A DNA stretch of 64,000 nt from Thauera sp. (GTDB taxonomy: Bacteria; Pseudomonadota; Gammaproteobacteria; Burkholderiales; Rhodocyclaceae), in the NCBI GenBank assembly GCA_017302295.1, contig JAFLDS010000014.1, positions 27,383 through 91,382 on the forward strand, read 5' to 3'. Under the pieces are notes generated by a model. It was not told the DNA's origin. It was given only the letters and a program-made list of their open reading frames with translations, and searched no databases. Below are positions 28,799-38,593 of this stretch, piece by piece. The position numbers and the translations under genes are program-made. Each line of letters opens with the position of its first letter. Within the stretch, counting starts at the first letter, position 1.

Positions 28799-29929
28799 GT
28801 GCCTGGCTTGTTATCCAACGTCGATCCCGACGGGCTGCTCGAATACTCGGTCGTCTATACCGATCGCGCGCTCAACCACATGTCGCAGCGTTTCCAGGGC
28901 GTGATGCGCGACATTTCCGCGATCCTCAAGCAGGTTTACAACGCAAAGTCGGTCGCGATCGTGCCGGGCAGCGGCACCTTCGGCATGGAGGCGATCGCGC
29001 GCCAGTTCGCCACCGACATGAAGTGTCTCGTCATCCGCAATGGCTGGTTCAGCTTCCGCTGGACGCAGATCCTCGACGCGGGACGTATCGCGTCCGAGCA
29101 GACGGTGCTGAAGGCACGCCGCATCGCCGATGCGCCGCAGTCGCCGTTCGCGCCGGCGCCGATCGAGGAAGTGGTGGCGGTGATCCGCGAAAAGCGGCCC
29201 GATGTCGTCTTCGCTCCGCATGTCGAGACCGCCTCGGGCATGTTGCTGCCCGACGAATACTTGCGCGCGGTAGCCGCGGCGGTGCATGAGGTGGGCGGGC
29301 TCTTCGTCCTCGACTGCATCGCCTCCGGAACCATTTGGGTGGACATGGCCGACATCGGTGTCGACGTCTTGGTCAGCGCGCCGCAGAAGGGCTGGAGCGG
29401 CTCGCCATGCTGCGCTTTCGTGATGCTGGGCGAGCGGGCGAGGGCGCGCATCGACGAAACGACCAGCACCAGTTTCGCCTGCGATCTGCGCAAGTGGCTG
29501 CAGATCATGGAAACCTACGAAGGCGGCGCGCACGCCTACCACGCCACGATGCCGACCGATGCGCTGGCCAGCGTGCGCGATGTGATGAAGGAAACCGAAG
29601 CCTATGGCTTCGACAAGGTGTGCGCCGAGCAGCGCGAACTCGGTGCGAGCGTGCGTGCGGCACTCGAGGCGCGGGGCGTGCGCAGCGTGGCGGCGCCGGG
29701 TTTTCAGGCACCCAGCGTGGTCGTCAGCTACACCGAAGATCCTGACATCCAGAACGGCAAGAAGTTTGCCGCGCTGGGCCTGCAGGTGGCGGCGGGTGTG
29801 CCGCTGCAGTGCGACGAACCCGCCGACTATCGCACCTTCCGCATCGGCCTGTTCGGTCTGGACAAGCTGCACAACGTCGAGCGCAGCGTGAAGTCTTTCG
29901 AGCAGGCGCTGGACAAGGTGCTGGGCTGA
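28799..29929 (+). CDS. Class V aminotransferase (alanine-glyoxylate/serine type)
   Basis: A 376-residue PLP-dependent enzyme. The start is a GTG preceded by CGGAG. The PLP loop [17 protein letters not shown] is at residues ~60-75, and the Schiff-base lysine is Lys197 in [20 protein letters not shown] and [13 protein letters not shown] are the usual cofactor-ring and phosphate contacts. The family includes alanine-glyoxylate, serine-glyoxylate and serine-pyruvate aminotransferases; I cannot choose among these. It is 17 bases upstream of purT and probably co-transcribed. Confidence 0.87.
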   Translation: MPGLLSNVDPDGLLEYSVVYTDRALNHMSQRFQGVMRDISAILKQVYNAKSVAIVPGSGTFGMEAIARQFATDMKCLVIRNGWFSFRWTQILDAGRIASEQTVLKARRIADAPQSPFAPAPIEEVVAVIREKRPDVVFAPHVETASGMLLPDEYLRAVAAAVHEVGGLFVLDCIASGTIWVDMADIGVDVLVSAPQKGWSGSPCCAFVMLGERARARIDETTSTSFACDLRKWLQIMETYEGGAHAYHATMPTDALASVRDVMKETEAYGFDKVCAEQRELGASVRAALEARGVRSVAAPGFQAPSVVVSYTEDPDIQNGKKFAALGLQVAAGVPLQCDEPADYRTFRIGLFGLDKLHNVERSVKSFEQALDKVLG

Positions 29930-29946
29930 GGGTCAGGAGAACGCAG

Positions 29947-31146
29947 ATGAGATTCGGAACTCCCCTTTCGCCGAGCGCGCTCAAGGTCATGCTGCTGGGT
30001 TCGGGCGAACTCGGCAAGGAAGTCATCATCGCGCTGCAGCGCCTGGGCGTGGAAGTGATCGCGGTCGACCGTTACGCCGATGCGCCGGGCCATCAGGTCG
30101 CGCACCGGGCGCACGTCATCTCGATGACGGACGGCGCAGCCTTGCGCAACCTGATCGAGCAGGAACGCCCGCACCTGATCGTTCCCGAGATCGAGGCGAT
30201 CGCCACCGACATGCTGGCCGAGGTCGAGGCCGAGGGCCTGGCGGAGGTCATCCCCACCGCCCGCGCCGCGCGGCTGACGATGAATCGCGAGGGCATCCGC
30301 CGCCTCGCCGCCGAGGAACTGCGCCTGCCGACCTCACCCTACCGCTTCGCCGACTCGCTCGCGGAACTGCAGGCGGTGATCGACGACGGCATTGGTTACC
30401 CGTGCATCGTCAAGCCGGTGATGTCCTCATCGGGCAAGGGACAGTCGATGCTGCGCGGCCCGGACGACGTGCAGAAGGCCTGGGATTACGCTGCCGCGGG
30501 CGGCCGGGTGAACCAGGGCAGGGTGATCGTCGAGGGCTTCGTCGATTTCGACTACGAGATCACGCTGCTGACGGTGCGCGCGCGCGACGCGAGCGGCGAG
30601 GTGCAGACCTATTTCTGCGAACCGATCGGCCACGTCCAGGTGTCCGGCGATTACGTGGAGTCGTGGCAGCCGCAGCCGATGAGCGCCGCGGCGCTGGCCG
30701 AGTCGCGCCGCATCGCGGCCGCCGTCACCGGCAACCTGGGCGGGCGCGGCCTGTTCGGTGTCGAGTTGTTCGTGAAGGGCGACCAGGTGTGGTTCTCGGA
30801 AGTCAGCCCGCGGCCGCACGACACCGGGCTCGTCACCTTGTGTTCGCAACGCTTCTCCGAGTTCGAACTGCATGCGCGCGCCATCCTCGGCCTGCCGGTG
30901 GATACGGCGCTGCGCGAGCCGGGTGCGTCAGCCGTGATTTATGGTGGCATGGAAGCGACCGGCATCGCTTTCGAAGGGGTGGCCGAAGCGCTGGCGGTTC
31001 CGCGCAGCGATCTGCGCCTGTTCGGCAAGCCCGAGTCCTTCGTCAAGCGCCGGATGGGCGTGGCGGTGGCCAACGGGGCGTCGGTCGACGAGGCGCGCGA
31101 ACGCGCCAAGCTCGTCGCCAGCCGCGTGAAGCCAGTGGCAGGGTAG
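29947..31146 (+). CDS. purT: Formate-dependent phosphoribosylglycinamide formyltransferase
   Basis: A 399-residue ATP-grasp enzyme that makes formyl-GAR from GAR, formate and ATP in purine synthesis (the folate-independent route). The N-terminal Rossmann part has [20 protein letters not shown] and PEIEAIATD; the ATP-grasp has [17 protein letters not shown], and [17 protein letters not shown] supplies Mg-binding acidic residues. Length and all motifs match PurT closely. AGGAG precedes the ATG at 29947. The upstream aminotransferase gene is in the same direction. Confidence 0.95.
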   Translation: MRFGTPLSPSALKVMLLGSGELGKEVIIALQRLGVEVIAVDRYADAPGHQVAHRAHVISMTDGAALRNLIEQERPHLIVPEIEAIATDMLAEVEAEGLAEVIPTARAARLTMNREGIRRLAAEELRLPTSPYRFADSLAELQAVIDDGIGYPCIVKPVMSSSGKGQSMLRGPDDVQKAWDYAAAGGRVNQGRVIVEGFVDFDYEITLLTVRARDASGEVQTYFCEPIGHVQVSGDYVESWQPQPMSAAALAESRRIAAAVTGNLGGRGLFGVELFVKGDQVWFSEVSPRPHDTGLVTLCSQRFSEFELHARAILGLPVDTALREPGASAVIYGGMEATGIAFEGVAEALAVPRSDLRLFGKPESFVKRRMGVAVANGASVDEARERAKLVASRVKPVAG

Positions 31147-31179
31147 CAACTGGCGGGAGCCTCGGTCGGGTCGAAACAC

Positions 31180-31212
31180 GCCCCGTTCAGGCTGTCCTTT
31201 TGACAGCGGGGC
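31180..31212 (+). terminator. Stem-loop after purT, without U tract
   Basis: GCTGTC (31191-31196) pairs with GACAGC (31202-31207) around CTTTT, and GCCCC (31180-31184) pairs with GGGGC (31208-31212) with a 6-base bulge on the 5' side. No U run follows, so it is a possible but weak terminator, or a 3'-end stabilising structure. Confidence 0.35.
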
Positions 31213-31346
31213 AGCGACCGGTCGGCGGCTTCCCGTCGATTGCGTGCGCCACGCGGGCAACGCGCGGGCCCATACGGTGATTCCCGTCTTGTTCCGTGGC
31301 TGCGCGTTGAGGTATGTTCCGGGCTCTTTTTTCCCCAGGCCTGGCC

Positions 31347-32615
31347 ATGTCCGGATTCGCTGCAACCGCACCAGAGCTCGTCGCCACCGTGATCTTCGCG
31401 ATCGCGGTGCTGCACACCTTTTCGACCAAGTTCTTCGCCAAGCTCGCACACGTTCAGCCGCGCCATGCGGGTTTGTGGCATCTGCTGGCGGAAGTCGAAG
31501 TGGTGTTCGGCTTCTGGGCCTTCATCCTGATCATCGCGCTCTTCATCCTTTCCGGGCAACAGGCGGCAGTCGGCTATCTGGATGGGCGCAACTTCACCGA
31601 GCCGATGTTCGTGTTCGTGATCATGGTGATCGCGGCCAGCCGCCCGATTCTGAACACCGTCATCGGCGTGGTGCGCCTGCTCGCCGCGGCCGTGCCGATC
31701 CATCGGGCGGTCGCGATGTTTTTCCTCATCCTTACGGTCGTCCCGCTGCTCGGCTCCTTCATCACCGAGCCCGCTGCGATGACCTTGGCGGCGTTGATGC
31801 TGCGTGAGAATTTCTTCCAGTACCAGCTTTCCAACCGCCTCAAGTACGGCACCCTCGGGCTGCTGTTCGTGAATGTGTCCATCGGCGGCACGATGACCCA
31901 CTTCGCTGCGCCGCCGGTGCTGATGGTGGCCGGAAAGTGGGGCTGGGACACCCTCTTCATGTTTTCGCACTTCGGCTGGAAGGCGGCTGCGGCGGTCGTC
32001 TTCAATGCGCTGGTGCTGACCTGGTTCTTCCGCAAGGAGCTGGCCGAGCGCGGGCATGTGCATGGCGAATCCGGTGCGCTGAAAGTGCCGCCGGTGGTGG
32101 CCGGCATCCATCTCCTGTTTCTGGTCGGCGTGGTCGTGTTCGCGCATCACCCGGCGGTGTTCATGGGGCTTTTCCTGTTCTTCATCGGCTACACGGAAGC
32201 GTACAAGGAGCATCAGGACCGCCTGATCCTGCGCGAAGGCCTGATGGTCGCCTTCTTCCTCGCCGGGCTGGTGGTGCTCGGCGGCCTGCAGCAGTGGTGG
32301 TTGCAGCAGACCCTGGTGGGGGTCGAACCGACGCTCCTTTATTTCCTGGCCACGGCGCTCACCGCAATCACCGACAACGCAGCGCTCACCTACCTGGGCT
32401 CGCTGGTCGAAGGTGTGACCCCCGAGTTCAAGTACGCACTGGTTGCGGGCGCGGTGACGGGCGGCGGCCTCACCATCATCGCCAATGCGCCCAATCCGGC
32501 CGGCGCGACGATCCTGAAGTCGAGCTTTCCCGACGAGTCGATCAGCCCGCTCGGTCTTTTCCTTGCCGCGCTGCCACCAACCTGCGTGGCGATCTTCGCC
32601 TTCCAGGCTTTGTAG
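31347..32615 (+). CDS. Putative Na+/H+ antiporter (PF07399-like)
   Basis: A 422-residue polytopic membrane protein with about ten hydrophobic segments, including ATVIFAIAVLHTFSTKFF, LIIALFILSG, MVIAASRPILNTVIGVVRLL, SFITEPAAMTLAALML and LFLFFIGYTEAYKEHQDRL. The TEPAAMTLAALML and TDNAALTYLGSLVEG pattern resembles the Na_H_antiport_3 family; transport has been inferred, not shown, for most members. I use the ATG at 31347 (AGG eight bases upstream); the ATG at 31314 would add 11 residues with a poorly spaced GAGG. A strong terminator follows. Confidence 0.78.
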   Translation: MSGFAATAPELVATVIFAIAVLHTFSTKFFAKLAHVQPRHAGLWHLLAEVEVVFGFWAFILIIALFILSGQQAAVGYLDGRNFTEPMFVFVIMVIAASRPILNTVIGVVRLLAAAVPIHRAVAMFFLILTVVPLLGSFITEPAAMTLAALMLRENFFQYQLSNRLKYGTLGLLFVNVSIGGTMTHFAAPPVLMVAGKWGWDTLFMFSHFGWKAAAAVVFNALVLTWFFRKELAERGHVHGESGALKVPPVVAGIHLLFLVGVVVFAHHPAVFMGLFLFFIGYTEAYKEHQDRLILREGLMVAFFLAGLVVLGGLQQWWLQQTLVGVEPTLLYFLATALTAITDNAALTYLGSLVEGVTPEFKYALVAGAVTGGGLTIIANAPNPAGATILKSSFPDESISPLGLFLAALPPTCVAIFAFQAL

Positions 32616-32649
32616 GCGACCCGCGCTTCTTTTCCTTTCACGCATCCCG

Positions 32650-32689
32650 GCGGGGTCGGCAGCGAGGCTGCCGACCCCGCGCTGTTTTT
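32650..32689 (+). terminator. Strong intrinsic terminator before the CIS cluster
   Basis: GCGGGGTCGGCAGC (32650-32663) pairs perfectly with GCTGCCGACCCCGC (32667-32680) over a 3-base GAG loop, and TTTTT follows at 32685-32689. It separates the antiporter gene from the CIS gene cluster, so that cluster needs its own promoter. Confidence 0.85.
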
Positions 32690-32975
32690 GGGGATGCAGT
32701 CACCACGTCGCCGGTTCTGGGGCAGCACTGACCCGCTTGGGCGGGCGCCGACCCAGACGCCCGTTGCTGCGGTTTCGTGAAGGATTTCACGGCCCGGTGC
32801 TGCCATTGCGGACTTGGGTGCCCGTCCCGGCCGGGTAGAAACCGACCCACCCGCGCCGAGGCGGCGGCGGTCTCCTTCGCTGCGCAAGCCGCGCGTGACA
32901 AGGCTTTCAGGCGTGTACAGGCAACCAGGCCCGGCTCTTGCATCAAGCGGGAATACAGAACCCGGAGCCGGCGCC
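32690..32975. promoter_or_regulatory. Non-coding leader region of the CIS cluster
   Basis: About 290 bases without a supported gene. It should contain the promoter(s) of the whole CIS cluster. A symmetrical element CGTGAA-GGAT-TTCACG (32776-32791) could bind a dimeric regulator. Around 32796-32810 there is a GG-N10-GC arrangement ending in TTGC, which superficially resembles a sigma-54 site, but its -24 half is poor and the region is GC-rich. I see no convincing sigma-70 pair. All assignments here are tentative. Confidence 0.35.
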
Positions 32976-33230
32976 ATGTTCGATGGCAACCTCTCGAGGG
33001 TGACGCGGGCGATCGAGCACTACTTTGCCTGTCATCCGGAAGCCGCAGACAGTGCCGAGGGCATTGCGCGCTGGTGGCTTGCGGACGAGGGCGTGGAGGC
33101 GTCGCAGGACGAGGTCGAGGCAGCCTTGAGCGATCTGGTGCAGCGCGGGCGGGTGACGGCGCGGCGCATGCCCGATGGGCGCCGGATCTATGCCTGGGCG
33201 CTGCGCAAGGGTTCGAACGGCACGCACTGA
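32976..33230 (+). CDS. Winged-helix-like small protein opening the CIS cluster
   Basis: An 84-residue protein. The start is the ATG of MFDGNLSRVTRAIEHYF at 32976, with GGAG nine bases upstream; the longer frame has no similarity. Residues ~10-75 (RAIEHYFACHPEAADSAEGIARWWLADEG, DEVEAALSDLVQRGRVTARR, RRIYAWALRK) fit a winged-helix fold in which a helix-turn-helix is followed by a basic hairpin. Comparable small proteins sit next to DUF4255 genes in CIS loci. It could be a regulator of the cluster or a structural subunit; sequence does not decide. Confidence 0.65.
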   Translation: MFDGNLSRVTRAIEHYFACHPEAADSAEGIARWWLADEGVEASQDEVEAALSDLVQRGRVTARRMPDGRRIYAWALRKGSNGTH

Positions 33231-33253
33231 ACGAAGGGGAGCGGGGCGGGACG

Positions 33254-33841
33254 ATGGCGAATGTATTCGGTGTCCACTCGGTCGGCAGTTCGATAGCGAC
33301 CTTCCTGCGAAACACCTATCCGGCCGAAATCGCCGGCGAGGCCATGCCGGGCTGCGAGTTCAGCCTGATGAGCGCGGGACAGCTTGCTGGCGACGTCGAG
33401 GAGGGCAACCGCATCACGCTGTTCCTGTATCGCATCTCTGTAAACGAGCACAGCCGCCAGAGCGCGCACCTTCGGGCGGGCGATGCCGGAGCGGGTCCGC
33501 TCGGGCTGGATCTGCATTACCTGATGAGCGCATGGGGCATGACGCCGCATGAGGAACAGGTGGCGCTGACTTGGGCGCTGCGCCAATTGCACCAGTTTCC
33601 GGTGCTCGACGCCTCGTCGCTGTCGCCGGAGGCGGGCTGGGCGGCGGACGAAGTGATCCAGATCGTGCCTTCCGAGCTTTCCACCGAGGATCTGATGCGC
33701 ATCTGGGACGCCCTGACGCCGTCCTACCGCCTGTCGGTGTCCTGGGTCGCGCGCCTGGTGCGCATCGACCCCGATGCCGACGCCGCGGAGTTCCGGCGCG
33801 TGGTGGCCAGCCGTTTTGCCTTCGGCGAGGAGGCGCGATGA
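33254..33841 (+). CDS. DUF4255 (Pvc16/Afp16-type) CIS protein
   Basis: A 195-residue protein of the DUF4255 family. It starts MANVFGVHSVGSSIATFLRN and has the family's NRITLFLYRISVNEHSR strand and LGLDLHYLMSAWG, then EEQVALTWALRQLHQFPVLD. In Afp and PVC particles the DUF4255 protein caps the distal end of the tube and fixes the particle length. That role is inferred here. It overlaps the next gene by ATGA. Its position at the start of the cluster rather than the end differs from Afp. Confidence 0.85.
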   Translation: MANVFGVHSVGSSIATFLRNTYPAEIAGEAMPGCEFSLMSAGQLAGDVEEGNRITLFLYRISVNEHSRQSAHLRAGDAGAGPLGLDLHYLMSAWGMTPHEEQVALTWALRQLHQFPVLDASSLSPEAGWAADEVIQIVPSELSTEDLMRIWDALTPSYRLSVSWVARLVRIDPDADAAEFRRVVASRFAFGEEAR

Positions 33842-34668
33842 GCGTGAAGGAGCTGCGCGAACTGGAGCGGCTGGAGTGGCGGGTGCTCGGTGCGCTGCGC
33901 CCCGTCGATGGCGTGACTGGCATGCCGCTTCGCAGCGGCGCCGCAACGGTGACGCTCGAAGCCGATGGCGCGCGCATCGTGCGCAACCGCAGCGGTCTGT
34001 ACGTGATCCACGAATGGCCGGTCCTGGCGGCCCATGGCGCAAGCTTCGCCGAGCCCCCCGATGCGCCCGCGGTAGGCAGCGAGTCGCTCGAGGTGGTCAT
34101 CCGCGACCTGTCGGGGCGCTACCTGCCGCGGCGGGTGACGCTGGCCCTGCCGCGCGATCCGGACCCGGAGGCCGATGCGGCCCAGTCCCTGTTCGTCCCG
34201 GTGGATGTGCCGCTGTATCCGTCGCCGACCGCCGACCTCGGGACCAACTGGTGCGCGCTGCGCGTCAGCGTTTCGCGCACCGTCGGCGGCAATCCCGGCG
34301 GCGATGCTCTGGGTGGTGCGCTGCTGCGCGTGGTGTCAGCCGGGGCGGTGCTGGCGCGTGGCCTCACCGACTGGCGCGGCGAAGGGCTGGTGCCGGTGGC
34401 TGGCGTGCCGGTGACGACCTGGTCGGAGGACGCGGATGCGGTGATCGTCAGCACGATCGCCGCGACCGTCGAGGTGGTCTTCGACCCGGCACTCGGCACT
34501 CGCACGCCGCAGTCCGACGTGGCTGCGGGGCGCAAGCCGGCGCGGCTGCCACTGGCGGATCCGGACGATCTCGAACAACGCCGTGCCACGCTGCCCCGGG
34601 CACAGCGCAACGTGAGCCTCGCTGCGCGGGGCGCCCTGCATCTGAACCTGGGCCTCGACCTGCCATGA
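33838..34668 (+). CDS. CIS-associated protein of unknown function
   Basis: A 276-residue protein, translationally coupled to the DUF4255 gene. It has two parts: residues ~25-115 with beta-strand-like segments (GARIVRNRSGLYVIHEWPVL, RYLPRRVTLALPRDPDP) and ~115-245 with LFVPVDVPLYPSPTADLGTN, VRASVSRT-like and GLVPVAGVPVTTWSEDADAV, then an Arg-rich tail. The repeated all-beta pattern resembles carboxypeptidase-regulatory/Ig-like domains, suggesting a structural part. I do not know a named family for it. It is followed by a 77-base gap before the sheath gene. Confidence 0.6.
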   Translation: MSVKELRELERLEWRVLGALRPVDGVTGMPLRSGAATVTLEADGARIVRNRSGLYVIHEWPVLAAHGASFAEPPDAPAVGSESLEVVIRDLSGRYLPRRVTLALPRDPDPEADAAQSLFVPVDVPLYPSPTADLGTNWCALRVSVSRTVGGNPGGDALGGALLRVVSAGAVLARGLTDWRGEGLVPVAGVPVTTWSEDADAVIVSTIAATVEVVFDPALGTRTPQSDVAAGRKPARLPLADPDDLEQRRATLPRAQRNVSLAARGALHLNLGLDLP

Positions 34669-34745
34669 CACCGGAGTCCATGCGTCGTAGTCCATTTTTC
34701 TGGGCGTGAACAAGGCCCAGCACGCTCGATGAAAGGAGACCCACC

Positions 34746-36503
34746 ATGCCCGAGTACCTCGCACCCGGCGTCTATGTAGAAGAGACCAGCTTCCGCGCCA
34801 AATCCATTGAAGGCGTGGGCACCAGCACGACCGCCTTCGTCGGTCCGACCCGCAAGGGGCCGTTCCGTGCCGATGAGGACGAACAGGAAGTGCCCGAGCT
34901 GCTCACCAGCTTCGGCGACTTCGAACGCATCTATGGCGGCATCTCGGACCTTGCGCTGAGCGGCACCGACCCGCGCACGAACTACGTTGCGCATGCAGTC
35001 CGCGCATTCTTCAACGAGGGCGGCTCGCGTCTGTATGTGTCGCGGGCGGTGGGCGCCAACGCGGCCACTGCCAGCGTTGACGTCACCGCCGACGGCACGG
35101 CGGCGGCCGAGGCGGTGAGCTTCGTCGCGCGCTTCCCGGGTTCGCTCGGCAACGGCCGCATCATCGCGCGCGAAGTGCTCGCGCCGGTCGCGCTGCCGGC
35201 GATGCACAACGCACCCACAGGCAGCTTGCTGGTCACCGGCACCGGCGGTGCGACGGCCTATCACCTGAAGGTGGGCAGCGAGTGGCACCCGGCCACCAAC
35301 CCTGCGGATGCGGCCGAGTCGGCAGTGACGCTCGCGGGTCTGACGCCGCGCCTCGTCACCCTGCTGGTGGTGGCGGCCGACGCCGACGGCGAGAACCTGA
35401 GCTTCGAGGGCATGGGCTTCGACCGAACGCACCCGGCCTGGGTGGGGCACGTCATGTCGGCCACGCCCGCACGCCGCGCCGAGCATCTGCAGAATCTGTT
35501 CGCGATCGCCATCGGCGGCAACGTCAGCGCGCTCGAACTGCGCAATGCGCTGTTTGCCGGCGCGGCGGCGAACGCCGCGGGCGAACTGGAGCGCAGCTTC
35601 ACCCTCGCCGACGGCGCCGATGGCGTGGCACCGACGGCGAGCGCCTATGCGCTGGCGCTCGGTGAGCTGGCAAGCCTGGAGGATGTGTCCATTGTCGCCG
35701 CGCCGGGGTCGTCGGCCTATTCCGAGGCACAGGCGGTCAACAACCTGCTGATCTCGCATGCCGAGTCACGCCGTGCCTACCGCATCGCGGTGCTCGACCT
35801 GCCGCCGGCGCAGATCCCGGGCCAGGCGCGCACGCTGCGCGGCTTGATCGATTCGCGCTACGCGGCGGTGTACTACCCGTGGGTGGTCGTGCCCAACCCG
35901 CTGGCGCGGCCGGGGCGCGAGGACATTCCGCGCGAATTGGCGTTGCCGCCGTCGGGTTTCGTCACCGGCATCTACGCGCGCAACGACGTCGAGCGCGGCG
36001 TGTGGAAGGCGCCGGCCAACGAGGTGGTGCGCGGCGCGCTGCGTTTCGAGCTGGACATCAACTTCGCCCAGCAGGAAATGCTCAACCCGATCGGCGTGAA
36101 CTGCCTGCGCTACCTGTCGGGGCGCGGTTTCAGGGTGTGGGGCGCGCGCCTTGCCTCCTCCGACCCCGAATGGAAGTACGTCAACGTGAGGCGCTACTTC
36201 AACTACCTGGAGTCGTCGATCGACCGCGGCACGCAATGGGCGGTGTTCGAACCCAACGGCGAGCGGCTGTGGGCCAACGTGCGGCAGACGATCTCGGACT
36301 TCCTCTACAACGAGTGGCGCAACGGCGCGCTGCTCGGCACCAAGACCGAGGAAGCCTACTTCGTGCGCTGCGACCGCAGCACGATGACCCAGAACGACCT
36401 CGACAACGGTCGGCTGGTGTGCCTGATCGGCGTGGCGGTGATCAAGCCGGCCGAATTCGTCATCTTCCGCATCGGCCAGAAAACCGCCGATGCCAGTGCC
36501 TGA
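34746..36503 (+). CDS. Contractile tail sheath protein 1
   Basis: A 585-residue phage-type tail sheath protein. It begins MPEYLAPGVYVEETSFRAKSIEGV, the conserved sheath N-terminus, and ends with YLESSIDRGTQWAVFEPNGE, RQTISDFLYNEWRNGALLG and RCDRSTMTQNDLDNGRLVCL, the hallmark C-terminal sheath domain. Many subunits form the contracting outer tube that drives the inner tube outwards. AAGGAG six bases before the ATG indicates strong translation, fitting a major structural protein. The middle (~100-300) is the variable outer domain. Confidence 0.94.
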   Translation: MPEYLAPGVYVEETSFRAKSIEGVGTSTTAFVGPTRKGPFRADEDEQEVPELLTSFGDFERIYGGISDLALSGTDPRTNYVAHAVRAFFNEGGSRLYVSRAVGANAATASVDVTADGTAAAEAVSFVARFPGSLGNGRIIAREVLAPVALPAMHNAPTGSLLVTGTGGATAYHLKVGSEWHPATNPADAAESAVTLAGLTPRLVTLLVVAADADGENLSFEGMGFDRTHPAWVGHVMSATPARRAEHLQNLFAIAIGGNVSALELRNALFAGAAANAAGELERSFTLADGADGVAPTASAYALALGELASLEDVSIVAAPGSSAYSEAQAVNNLLISHAESRRAYRIAVLDLPPAQIPGQARTLRGLIDSRYAAVYYPWVVVPNPLARPGREDIPRELALPPSGFVTGIYARNDVERGVWKAPANEVVRGALRFELDINFAQQEMLNPIGVNCLRYLSGRGFRVWGARLASSDPEWKYVNVRRYFNYLESSIDRGTQWAVFEPNGERLWANVRQTISDFLYNEWRNGALLGTKTEEAYFVRCDRSTMTQNDLDNGRLVCLIGVAVIKPAEFVIFRIGQKTADASA

Positions 36504-36520
36504 GCGAGGGGGACTGAATC

Positions 36521-36964
36521 ATGGCTGAACGCATCACGCCCTATGGCGCCTTCAACTTCGTCGTCAATTTCGATGGCGGCGAGGAATTCGGCGGTTTCTC
36601 CGACGTGTCGGGCATCGGCACCGAGGTCACGGTGGCGGAGTATCGCGCCGGCAACGACAAGGAGAACCATGTGCGCAAGGTGGCCGGCATCCACAAGGTC
36701 GGCGACGTGACCTGCAAGCGCGGTCTGGTCAATTTCGACAGTCTGTGGGCCTGGATCCAGCAGACCCGCACCGACGGTCCGGCGGCGCAGAAGACGGTGG
36801 CGATCACGCTGATGGACGAGGCGCGCAACCCGGTGCGCACCTGGGTGCTGCGCGGCTGCATCCCGATGAAATACACCGGCCCGACCCTGGCCGGCAAGGG
36901 CGGCACCGACGTGGCGATGGAAGAGATCGTGCTGTCGGCCGAGGGCTTCGAGATCCAGGCCTAG
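36521..36964 (+). CDS. Inner tube protein 1 (T4 gp19-like)
   Basis: A 147-residue tube protein. FNFVVNFDGGEEFGGFSDVSGIGTEV is the tube family's opening pattern, followed by KHRKVAGIHKV-like and DLWNW-equivalent VNFDSLWAWIQQT, then TWVLRGCIPMKYTGPTLAGKG. Hexamers stack to form the rigid inner needle. It follows sheath 1 by 17 bases, the normal sheath-tube order. Confidence 0.93.
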   Translation: MAERITPYGAFNFVVNFDGGEEFGGFSDVSGIGTEVTVAEYRAGNDKENHVRKVAGIHKVGDVTCKRGLVNFDSLWAWIQQTRTDGPAAQKTVAITLMDEARNPVRTWVLRGCIPMKYTGPTLAGKGGTDVAMEEIVLSAEGFEIQA

Positions 36965-36994
36965 GACTGAACACCCACCCGCCGAGAGTCCGCC

Positions 36995-38593
36995 ATGTAC
37001 GGTCTGCGCTTCGAAACGGCTGCTCCGCCGTTGCGTCCTGATCCGAACCGGGTCGACGTCGCCTGCTTCATCGGCTTCGTTGCCCGGCGGGCGGGCGCGC
37101 TGCCGGCGAGCGTGGTCGATTCGCTCGCCGCACAGCGCTGGCTGGTGCGGGACGGCACCGTTGTGCGCGGCTGGCGCCCGGGGCCGTGGCGAACCGACGC
37201 CGACGAGATCGAAGCCCTGCTGCAGCTGCCGGTGGTGGTCGAGAGCTGGGCCGCCTTCGACGCCCTGTATGCGTGGGAGGCACGACCTGTCGCCGTCGGC
37301 GGCGCACGGCGCTGTGCCGCCTATACCGGGGCCGCGGTACGCAGTTTCTTTGCGCAGGGCGGGCGGCGGGCGGTGATCGTACGCACCGGCGATCCCTGGC
37401 CGGTGCTCGAAGCTGCCGGCGAGCGCGCGGCTCAACGGGATGCGCGGCTGACGGCACTGCTGGCGCCACAGGCTGAAGCCGTCGATCAGTCGAGCTGGCG
37501 AGGCATCGGCCATCTGTTCGGCCTGCCCGACGTGGCGCTCGTGTGCCTGCCCGACCTTGCCGACCTCTGTGCGGCCGACCCCGAAACCGTGGATGTGGCG
37601 ACCGAGCCGCCGAGCTCGCCGGAGGTGTTCGTCGAATGCACGGTCGACAGTGGCGGCTCGGTACAGGAAGACGTCGGTCTGCGCGACCTGGCACCGCCGC
37701 GCTGTGACGAGGATGGCTTCGTTGCCTGGCGCGATGCGATCGCGGCCGTGCGCGCGAGGCTCTCGACGAATCATCGGGAGATGCAGCTCGTGGCTGCGCT
37801 GCCGCTACCGCGCGCCGATGTGCGAAGCGTCGCGGTGGCCGGCACGGTATGGGCGCAGGGTGACTTCGCCGGCTGGCTGGAGCGTGTCGGCATTCTCGAG
37901 GCAGGGTCCGACGACGATCCGCATGGCCGTCCGCCCGGTGCCTTCGTGCAGTTCGGCTGGCCATGGCTGAAAACGCGCCATAGCAGCGATCTGCCCGCCT
38001 TGCTCGAGCCGCCCGATGGCATGCTGACCGGTGTCATCTCGCGCAATGCGCTGTTGCGCGGCACCTTCCGCGCGGTGGCCGGAACGACGCTCGCGGCGGT
38101 GTATGGCAGCGAACCGCTGCTGAGCTGGAGTGGCGTGGCCGAGACACCGGCGGACCGGTTGGCGCGGCGCGTGTGCGTGGTGGCGCCGTCGTCCGATGGC
38201 TGGGGGCTGCAGTCCGACGTCAGCAGCTCCGACGTCGAGCCCTGGCGGGCAGGGGGCGTGAGCCGGTTGATGGGCGCCATCCTGCGGGCGGCGCGGCGGG
38301 CGGGCGAAGCGGCGCTGTTCGAGGCCAGCGGTCCGGCGCTGTGGGCGCGCCTGCGGCGCAGCCTGGAGCAGACGTTGCTCGCGTTCTGGCGCGAGGGTGC
38401 GCTCGGCGGCGCGTCGGCGAACGAGGCCTTCACCGTGCGCTGCGATCGCAGCACGATGAGCCAGAACGACCTCGACAACGGCCGCCTGCGCGCCGAGATT
38501 GCGGTACTGCCAGTTGCCGCGGTGGAGCGTATCACCGTGGTGCTCGAACTCACCGGCGGTGGCGTGACGCTGCAGGCACAGGAGGTGGCGTGA
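36995..38593 (+). CDS. Divergent second sheath protein
   Basis: A 532-residue sheath-family protein. The C-terminus has LEQTLLAFWREGALGG and RCDRSTMSQNDLDNGRLRAE, which are nearly identical to the end of sheath 1 (RCDRSTMTQNDLDNGRLVCL), and MLTGVISRNALLRGTFRAV mirrors the GIYARNDVERGVWKAP region. The N-terminal ~250 residues are different from sheath 1 and lack the APGVYVEE opening. Afp and PVC have several sheath paralogues; this one may form the baseplate-proximal ring. The gene overlaps tube 2 by three bases. Confidence 0.85.
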   Translation: MYGLRFETAAPPLRPDPNRVDVACFIGFVARRAGALPASVVDSLAAQRWLVRDGTVVRGWRPGPWRTDADEIEALLQLPVVVESWAAFDALYAWEARPVAVGGARRCAAYTGAAVRSFFAQGGRRAVIVRTGDPWPVLEAAGERAAQRDARLTALLAPQAEAVDQSSWRGIGHLFGLPDVALVCLPDLADLCAADPETVDVATEPPSSPEVFVECTVDSGGSVQEDVGLRDLAPPRCDEDGFVAWRDAIAAVRARLSTNHREMQLVAALPLPRADVRSVAVAGTVWAQGDFAGWLERVGILEAGSDDDPHGRPPGAFVQFGWPWLKTRHSSDLPALLEPPDGMLTGVISRNALLRGTFRAVAGTTLAAVYGSEPLLSWSGVAETPADRLARRVCVVAPSSDGWGLQSDVSSSDVEPWRAGGVSRLMGAILRAARRAGEAALFEASGPALWARLRRSLEQTLLAFWREGALGGASANEAFTVRCDRSTMSQNDLDNGRLRAEIAVLPVAAVERITVVLELTGGGVTLQAQEVA

